Origin: Pseudobacter ginsenosidimutans
GTDB lineage: Bacteria > Bacteroidota > Bacteroidia > Chitinophagales > Chitinophagaceae
Direction of reading: 5' to 3'
Length of the DNA stretch: 64,000 nt
NCBI RefSeq assembly: GCF_007970185.1
Contig: NZ_CP042431.1
Span: forward strand, 3,534,001 to 3,598,000
Shown: piece by piece, positions 63,712 to 64,000 of the stretch
Numbering within the stretch: the first letter of the stretch is position 1
How the letters are laid out: each line of letters begins with the position of its first letter
Position numbers and translations under genes: made by a program
Notes under the pieces: generated by a model
The model's input: only the letters and a program-made list of their open reading frames with translations
Database searches by the model: none
What the model was told of the DNA's origin: nothing

Positions 63712-64000
63712 TTAGTTATTCAGAGAAGTTTGATTGGATAATTGTTTGAAGATCTCATCGAGGGCGCTTTTATCGAGACTGATCTCCTGCAGCCTCCAGC
63801 CTTTCTGTACGCTGGCTGCAACGAGTGTTTCAGTGATCTCGCGTTCGCCGGTGAAATGCACGCGTACCTGTCTTTCTGTTACGAATTCCACTTTTGTTAC
63901 GCCGGCTACCTGGGCGAGCTCTGATTCTGAAGGAGGATTTTCGAGATGCATCAGCAGGCTGTGTGGTTCCACATAATTGTTGAAGGCATCCATGCTGTCT
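63712..64000 (-). CDS. ABC transporter ATP-binding protein, C-terminal part (copy B; 5' end outside window)
   Basis: The last 95 or so codons of an ABC ATPase gene that continues past 64000. The visible DSMDAFNNYVEPHSLLMHLEN matches the C-terminal accessory domain of the copy-A ATPase (DTMDAFNNYVQPQTLLVRLEN) almost position by position, as do GVTKVEFVTERQVRVHF and the final LDEIFKQLSNQT. The Walker and signature motifs lie outside the window, so the ATPase call rests on this similarity and on its position 10 bases before the fused GldFG gene. Confidence 0.85.
   Translation of the reverse strand, partial: DSMDAFNNYVEPHSLLMHLENPPSESELAQVAGVTKVEFVTERQVRVHFTGEREITETLVAASVQKGWRLQEISLDKSALDEIFKQLSNQTSLNN

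Noticed and set aside
23344-64000. Recent inverted duplication of one module able to flip the 26-kb segment between copies
   Set aside because: The four MutS-like proteins and three GldFG proteins differ throughout, copy number of GldFG differs and one has a large insert, so the copies are old and unlikely to recombine.

Overview
The window is chromosomal DNA of a Bacteroidota bacterium, most likely a member of Chitinophagaceae (an inference from style, not from a marker gene). The signs are three SusC/SusD pairs, two ECF sigma/FecR pairs, a one-protein hybrid two-component regulator, TlpA-type thioredoxins with DUF4369, GldF/GldG-type ABC proteins and promoters resembling the Bacteroidota TTG / TAnnTTTG pattern. 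No rRNA, tRNA, CRISPR array, insertion sequence or phage gene was seen.

Layout. 1-4.4 kb: housekeeping-type genes (a truncated DUF4442 hotdog protein, a YjaB-like acetyltransferase, a secreted phosphodiesterase-like/alkaline phosphatase fusion, a small zinc-ribbon protein, a YiaA membrane protein and a Crp/Fnr regulator). 4.4-15.4 kb (minus): ECF sigma, FecR, SusC with STN domain, SusD and two thioredoxin-domain proteins, closed by a terminator. 15.5-31.6 kb (plus, divergent from the previous one): a second ECF sigma, FecR, SusC with STN domain, SusD and a lipoprotein. These run on with short gaps into a fused GldF-GldG permease, an ABC ATPase, a second fused GldF-GldG and two short MutS-like ATPases. 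31.6-35.2 kb: a secreted metzincin protease and a divergent ZU5-like lipoprotein.

35.2-52.4 kb is a polysaccharide utilization locus for an alpha-glucan, probably dextran. It has a hybrid two-component regulator, and divergent from it SusC (no STN domain), SusD, a SusE/F-like binding lipoprotein, a GH66 dextranase-type enzyme, a GH31 alpha-glucosidase and a six-hairpin glycosidase with a carbohydrate-binding tail, ending in a strong hairpin terminator. The expected division of labour is surface binding and cutting (SusD, SusE/F, GH66), import by SusC and final hydrolysis by the other enzymes. A GH95 enzyme follows as its own unit. 55-58 kb holds a patatin-like lipase, a VOC protein, an AraC regulator and an alpha/beta hydrolase.

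58.1-64 kb (minus) carries a second, diverged copy of the ABC/GldFG/MutS module: ABC ATPase (cut by the window end), one fused GldF-GldG with a large repeat-bearing insert, and two MutS-like genes in the same order. The repeated coupling of paired, mismatch-domain-less MutS ATPases with a GldFG-type ABC system, once inside a sigma/FecR-controlled SusCD operon, is the most striking feature of the window and may be an undescribed system. Its function cannot be read from sequence alone.
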